This document shows positions 32,169 to 37,549 of a DNA stretch of 37,549 nucleotides, piece by piece. The notes below the pieces were generated by a model. That model had not been told where the DNA came from and did no database searches. It saw only the letters and a program-made list of their open reading frames with translations. The stretch is from Oscillospiraceae bacterium (GTDB lineage: Bacteria; Bacillota; Clostridia; Oscillospirales; Acutalibacteraceae), in NCBI GenBank assembly GCA_902780565.1, contig CACZGD010000019.1, positions 1 to 37,549 of the forward strand. The letters run 5' to 3'. How positions within the stretch are numbered: position 1 is the first letter of the stretch; each line of letters begins with the position of its first letter. The position numbers and the translations under genes were made by a program.

Positions 32169-32634
32169 CATTCCGCCGGTCTTTGACGAACACAGCGAGA
32201 TCCTGATTCTCGGCAGTTTTCCGTCAGTCAAATCCCGTGAAGCCGCGTTCTTTTACGGGCATCCGCAAAACCGTTTCTGGCGGGTCATGGAGGTGTTGTA
32301 TTCAGATTGCCCCGGCGACACTGCCGAAACGAAGAAGGCGTTTCTGCTGCGGCATCATATTGCGGTATGGGACGTGATCGGTGAATGTGAGATCGTCGGC
32401 AGTAGCGACGCGTCGATCCGGAACGTGAAGGCAAACGACCTGACGCCGATCCTTCAGACTGCGCCGATCCGCAGGATTTTTGTCAATGGGACGACCGCCG
32501 CAAAATATTATAAAAAGTATTTGCTGCCCATCACGGGCAGGGAAGCCGTCACGCTGCCCTCCACATCGCCCGCGAATGCCGCAAAATCCTTGAACGATTT
32601 GATTTCTGCCTGGCGCGCGGCATTATTTAACTGA
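32155..32634 (+). CDS. DNA-deoxyinosine/uracil glycosylase (MUG-like UDG superfamily)
   Basis: A 159-residue base-excision repair enzyme that removes deaminated bases from DNA. Motif 1 is GSFPSVKSRE followed by FFYGHPQNRFW. The C-terminal motif is LPSTSPANA, as in the hypoxanthine/uracil glycosylases of family 6 and related Mug proteins. The NGTTAAKYY segment lies before it. The length is typical of these short glycosylases. It is translationally coupled to the GNAT gene by a 14-base overlap. A repair enzyme that creates abasic sites complements the SRAP protein at 22.5 kb, although the genes are far apart. Confidence 0.88.
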   Translation: MIVHNIPPVFDEHSEILILGSFPSVKSREAAFFYGHPQNRFWRVMEVLYSDCPGDTAETKKAFLLRHHIAVWDVIGECEIVGSSDASIRNVKANDLTPILQTAPIRRIFVNGTTAAKYYKKYLLPITGREAVTLPSTSPANAAKSLNDLISAWRAALFN

Positions 32635-32645
32635 ATAACACAGTG

Positions 32646-32704
32646 CGATTCCTTCAAAGAATTTGGCATTTTTTTGCCTTTTTTATTGACGGAATCGTTT
32701 TTTT
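32646..32704 (+). terminator. Probable terminator after the glycosylase gene
   Basis: CGATTCC (32646-32652) pairs with GGAATCG (32691-32697), followed by seven T. A smaller GGCA/TGCC hairpin sits in the loop. The T-run overlaps the end of the convergent 86-residue gene. Confidence 0.55.
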
Positions 32705-32963
32705 ACTTGCTTCGGATGGACAATGGATCGGCTGTAATTCCTGTTCTGCCTGACTCTCGCCCGGTCTTGCGGTCGCGGATCCGTGCCGGCACGAGGGAGC
32801 GAAAGCCGCCCAACGCCATCAGGTCCTTCCAGATCCTGAGCAGCAGACCTGCGCGCCGATCGGCGTCCTGCTCCTCCCGCGTGATCTTCTCGATCGCCGC
32901 ACTGGCGGTCGGGTCCTTGTACCCCTCCGCGTTGCAGCCGGGACGATATTGCTTGCCGCTCAT
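32703..32963 (-). CDS. Hypothetical protein, 86 aa (phage/element-type)
   Basis: This small soluble protein starts MSGKQYRPGCNAEGYKDPTA and continues with SAAIEKITREEQDADRRAG. The NxEGYxDPTAxxAIxxIxxEE pattern recurs in small proteins of clostridial phages and conjugative elements, but the role is unknown. Its ATG overlaps the stop of the preceding membrane-protein gene (ATGA), so the two are co-translated. The C-terminal tail is basic. It converges on the glycosylase gene. Confidence 0.65.
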   Translation of the reverse strand: MSGKQYRPGCNAEGYKDPTASAAIEKITREEQDADRRAGLLLRIWKDLMALGGFRSLVPARIRDRKTGRESGRTGITADPLSIRSK

Positions 32964-33139
32964 TTCCTGTCCCCCGATAAACCTTTTGATCTGTCCGCAA
33001 GTTTCACCGTCGTGGAAAAGAGCGTCAGCGCAGCCTTCACACCGAACAGGATCCACAGGACCGTAAACATCCAGCCGCGAAACGCAATATCAAGCGGGTC
33101 GCCGATCCCGTAAAGAATCACGATCAGAACAAGAGTCAT
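32960..33139 (-). CDS. Small membrane protein, 59 aa
   Basis: The protein MTLVLIVILYGIGDPLDIAF and following residues has two hydrophobic segments (about 1-12 and 22-40) and a short basic C-terminus (VKLADRSKGLSGDRK). The start at 33139 has AAAGGAG 10 bases upstream. Longer in-frame starts at 33163 and 33202 lack a ribosome site. No family is recognised. It pairs with the 86-residue gene downstream by an ATGA overlap. Confidence 0.6.
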   Translation of the reverse strand: MTLVLIVILYGIGDPLDIAFRGWMFTVLWILFGVKAALTLFSTTVKLADRSKGLSGDRK

Positions 33140-33236
33140 AACAAAATATCTCCTTTCAGGCATAGAAAAACAGCACTTGCGGCAGTCTGTTTTTAGATTC
33201 AACTATACAGTGACAGAATTGATAGCGGCGTGACAC

Positions 33237-33268
33237 AAAAAAACGGGTCCCCCGGATTTGGGGACCCG
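33237..33268 (-). terminator. Terminator of groES-groEL
   Basis: CGGGTCCCC (33244-33252) pairs with GGGGACCCG (33260-33268). On the minus strand it is followed by seven T. Confidence 0.92.
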
Positions 33269-33287
33269 AAAAGACTAATTTGACGGA

Positions 33288-34934
<1,647 letters not shown>

Positions 34935-34953
34935 TCAATACTCCCTTTCTGAC

Positions 34954-35338
<385 letters not shown>

Positions 35339-35417
35339 GTCTTTTTTGTCGATGTTCTTTACTATTTATTAAATATTGAAAATATATTAGTATTTGTTAT
35401 ATATACGCCAAGAGAAA

Positions 35418-35448
35418 ACCGTCTCCGACCTGATGTGCCGGAGACGGT
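35418..35448 (-). terminator. Probable terminator of the leftward phosphoesterase
   Basis: ACCGTCTCCG (35418-35427) pairs perfectly with CGGAGACGGT (35439-35448). The minus strand continues TTTTCTCTT, a moderate U-tract, about 38 bases after the stop codon. Confidence 0.65.
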
Positions 35449-35485
35449 GAATCATGACAATAAATAAGGATAATTATAAAATAAA

Positions 35486-36643
35486 CTATTCAATCGTTTC
35501 GTAATGGAAATCGGGTTCCTCCTGCGCTGTCTCCGTGTCGGGCGCTTTTGTTCCCTTGTTCAGCTTTTCGCCGAGGGTATTCACAAGCCCGACGACCGCT
35601 TCCCCGACGACCGGGATCTTCTTGACCTGCTCGACCGACGTCGGGATGTGCGTGAGGGCAAAATCGAGCGGGGGATTGGATACGGAGCCGCCGACCGCTT
35701 CCCGGAACGTCACAGTCCGCGTTGTGAATGCCGCGGGATCGTCCTCCCGGAACTCGAATATGCGGACGCCGCGTTTTTCGCCGGGGCCGTAAACGTGGAA
35801 GCCTGCGCCCTGCGTATAGATGAGCTTGATCCCGTTTTTCTCTGTCACGAAGGCGTTGTTGTGGTCATGCCCCACGGCAAGGAACAGCACGTTCCCCGCA
35901 TCCTTCAGCGCGTCGAATTCGCCGCTGTTTTCGTCAGGGACAGCGGGGGATTCGCCCATGAAGCCGCCCGTTTCCTTCGCTCCCTTCGGCAGCACGTAGA
36001 ATTCGCCCGCGTGGGTCCGGAACGCTTCCACCGCGCCCGGCGTGCCCTTCGGCGCCTTCTCGAGCGCGTCGTAAAACTCCGGAACGGGGATATGCTGGAA
36101 CACGCCTGTGGGCGTATTTCCGGCGCAGGTCTCCCTGAAGAAATCGAGCTGCGCCTTTGTCACGGGCTGATAGGCGCCGTCTGTATCCTGCGTGCCGGTA
36201 TCAAACGCGAACAGATTGAGCTTTACGCTGCCGTCCGCGCCGTAAACCGGCAGATAAAACGTACCGGGATCGGTCTCGTCGCGCGTCTGCCCGGCGATGT
36301 ACCCCTGAAAACCGGCGTAGATCTCTGCCTGCTCGGCGTTCGACAGCCCGACCTGACAGTCATGATTACCGTAAGTGACGGCAAAGGGGATCCCAGCCTT
36401 CACAATGGGCTTCAGCAGCTTATAAAGCGTCCGCTCCACGTTGTCCCGCACGCTGCCGAGCCGGAAGGTGGGGTCCATGCCATGGATCTGATCGCCGGTA
36501 AGGATCACGAGATCCGGCTTTTCGCGGTAGATCGCCATGGTGAGCAGCAGGATCGTATCCTGACTCACGAAAGAAAGCTCCTGTGTATCCGCGATCTGCA
36601 TGACCTTGAACGCGCCGTTATGAAAAGAAAGCCTCGGTTCCAT
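35486..36643 (-). CDS. Metallophosphoesterase, DxQ variant
   Basis: A 385-residue calcineurin-like phosphoesterase similar to the 26724 protein along most of its length. Motif I is ADTQE (Asp19, Gln21 instead of His). Motif II is LTGDQ (49-52), motif III YGNHDCQ, then FQHIPVPEF and VGHDHNNAF. The C-terminus differs: instead of a membrane helix it has an amphipathic stretch (VPV..VGLVNTLGEKLNKG) and an acidic tail. GAGGTGAAAGT precedes the ATG. It stands alone between groES and aspS. The substrate is unknown; the nearest named group is the Dcr2-like phosphoesterases. Confidence 0.88.
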   Translation of the reverse strand: MEPRLSFHNGAFKVMQIADTQELSFVSQDTILLLTMAIYREKPDLVILTGDQIHGMDPTFRLGSVRDNVERTLYKLLKPIVKAGIPFAVTYGNHDCQVGLSNAEQAEIYAGFQGYIAGQTRDETDPGTFYLPVYGADGSVKLNLFAFDTGTQDTDGAYQPVTKAQLDFFRETCAGNTPTGVFQHIPVPEFYDALEKAPKGTPGAVEAFRTHAGEFYVLPKGAKETGGFMGESPAVPDENSGEFDALKDAGNVLFLAVGHDHNNAFVTEKNGIKLIYTQGAGFHVYGPGEKRGVRIFEFREDDPAAFTTRTVTFREAVGGSVSNPPLDFALTHIPTSVEQVKKIPVVGEAVVGLVNTLGEKLNKGTKAPDTETAQEEPDFHYETIE

Positions 36644-36661
36644 ACTTTCACCTCAAAAGCA

Positions 36662-36686
36662 CAAAGCCCATCGGAAATGGGCTTTG
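36662..36686 (-). terminator. Terminator of aspS
   Basis: CAAAGCCCAT (36662-36671) pairs perfectly with ATGGGCTTTG (36677-36686). On the minus strand TGCTTTT follows. Confidence 0.82.
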
Positions 36687-36696
36687 CGATATGTTG

Positions 36697-37549
36697 TTAT
36701 TCCTGCGGCTTGATCTGCAGACCGAGCAGATCGAGCTGCGCGTCGTCGACAGCCGAGGGGCACTGCGTCATAGCTTCGGTCGCGTCCTTGAGCTTGGGAT
36801 ACGCGATCACATCGCGCAGGCTTTCCGCGCCGATCATCTGCATCACCAGACGGTCAAGGCCGATGCCCATGCCGCCATGCGGGGGCGGCCCGAAACGGAA
36901 CGCGTCAAGCAGATAGCCGAACTTGCTCTTGGCCTCCTCGTCGGAAAGACCGAGCAGGGAGAAGATGCGGCCCTGCAGCTCGGGATCCGTGATGCGGATG
37001 GAGCCGGAGGACAGCTCAATGCCGTTGAGCACCAGATCGTAGGCCTTTGCGCGCACGGCGCCCTTGTCGGTTTCAAGATAGTCAAGGCACTCGTCCATGG
37101 GAGCGGTGAAGGGATGGTGCATGGCGACCCAGGACTGGGTTTCCTCGTCCCAATCAAAGAACGGGAATTCCACGATCCACAGCATGTTATACTGATTCTT
37201 GGGAATGATATCCAGCTTTTTGGCGACCTCGCAGCGAAGGGTGCCGAGCACCGTCAGCGCAAGGGTCTTCTTCGCGTCCGCCACGATCAGAACCGCGTCG
37301 CCTTCTTCAGCGCCTGCGGCGGCAAGCACCGCCTGCATGGTCTCCTCGGAAAGGAACTTGCCGAAGGAGGAGGAAACGCCGTCCTTGGTACAGCGCACCC
37401 ACGCAAGTCCCTTCGCGCCGATGCCCTTGGCATGCTCGGTCAGCTTGTCGATCTCCTTGCGGGTCAGAACGCCGGAAGCGTTCTTCGCGGTCATTCCGCG
37501 TACGGTGCCGCCTGCGGCAAGCGCGCCGTCAAACACCCCGAAGCCGCAG
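36697..37549 (-). CDS. aspS: Aspartyl-tRNA synthetase, C-terminal part
   Basis: The last ~284 residues are present; the N-terminus lies beyond the window. The visible part starts inside the bacterial GAD insertion domain (GLAWVRCTKDG... SFGKFL). It continues with the class II catalytic core: IVEFPFFDWDEE, AMHHPFTAP, the AYDLVLNGIELSSGSIRI motif and motif 3 (PPPHGGMGIGLDRLVM), which binds ATP. The presence of the GAD domain marks the bacterial-type enzyme. It charges tRNA-Asp with aspartate. It is leftward and followed by a terminator. Confidence 0.96.
   Translation of the reverse strand, partial: CGFGVFDGALAAGGTVRGMTAKNASGVLTRKEIDKLTEHAKGIGAKGLAWVRCTKDGVSSSFGKFLSEETMQAVLAAAGAEEGDAVLIVADAKKTLALTVLGTLRCEVAKKLDIIPKNQYNMLWIVEFPFFDWDEETQSWVAMHHPFTAPMDECLDYLETDKGAVRAKAYDLVLNGIELSSGSIRITDPELQGRIFSLLGLSDEEAKSKFGYLLDAFRFGPPPHGGMGIGLDRLVMQMIGAESLRDVIAYPKLKDATEAMTQCPSAVDDAQLDLLGLQIKPQE

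Overview
The window looks like chromosomal DNA of an anaerobic, Gram-positive gut-type Clostridium relative (Oscillospiraceae/Ruminococcaceae-like). This is inferred from consensus sigma-A promoters, strong AGGAGG-type ribosome sites, a perfect CIRCE operator, type I dockerins, Clostridia-type protein families, and compact operons in GC-rich DNA. No plasmid origin, CRISPR array or complete prophage is visible.

Layout. Positions 1-860 are clearly AT-richer (about 41% GC counted at 601-780, versus 60-73% in lines sampled at 1081-1260). They hold two small genes of mobile-element character, a small hypothetical gene and the last ~93 codons of rlmD. The region looks like an element junction at the rlmD 3' end. 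Next is a leftward operon (zinc-ribbon membrane protein, galU, rlmD), then rightward prfB and phosphoglucomutase with a Prli42-like microprotein. 7.7-11.4 kb carries two divergent secreted dockerin proteins; one is an LCAT-like hydrolase whose nucleophile position is Gly. A leftward lysC-dut-OPA transporter-DUF6873 operon and an ECF sigma/anti-sigma pair follow. Rightward genes then encode an SDR, a YhhN/lysoplasmalogenase-like protein, a strong candidate structured RNA and a lipoprotein.

19.8-24.1 kb is a rightward gene string: phosphoesterase, DUF4186, GH43, SRAP (YedK/HMCES), NADAR and a 5'(3')-deoxyribonucleotidase. 24.3-29.6 kb is a second rightward operon: zinc-ribbon membrane protein, GPH-type transporter, DxQ phosphoesterase and an intracellular LCAT-like hydrolase. 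This hydrolase is a paralogue of the dockerin protein but keeps the catalytic Ser. It is followed by a small membrane protein and a frameshifted TPR pseudogene. A leftward tRNA-Thr(GGT), a GNAT-uracil/deoxyinosine glycosylase pair, two small leftward genes, CIRCE-controlled groES-groEL, another DxQ phosphoesterase and the C-terminal part of aspS complete the window.

The most interesting parts are the structured RNA at 18740-18905, the transporter-phosphoesterase-hydrolase operon with its secreted pseudo-enzyme paralogue, the SRAP-NADAR-nucleotidase gene string, and the exchanged rlmD tail.
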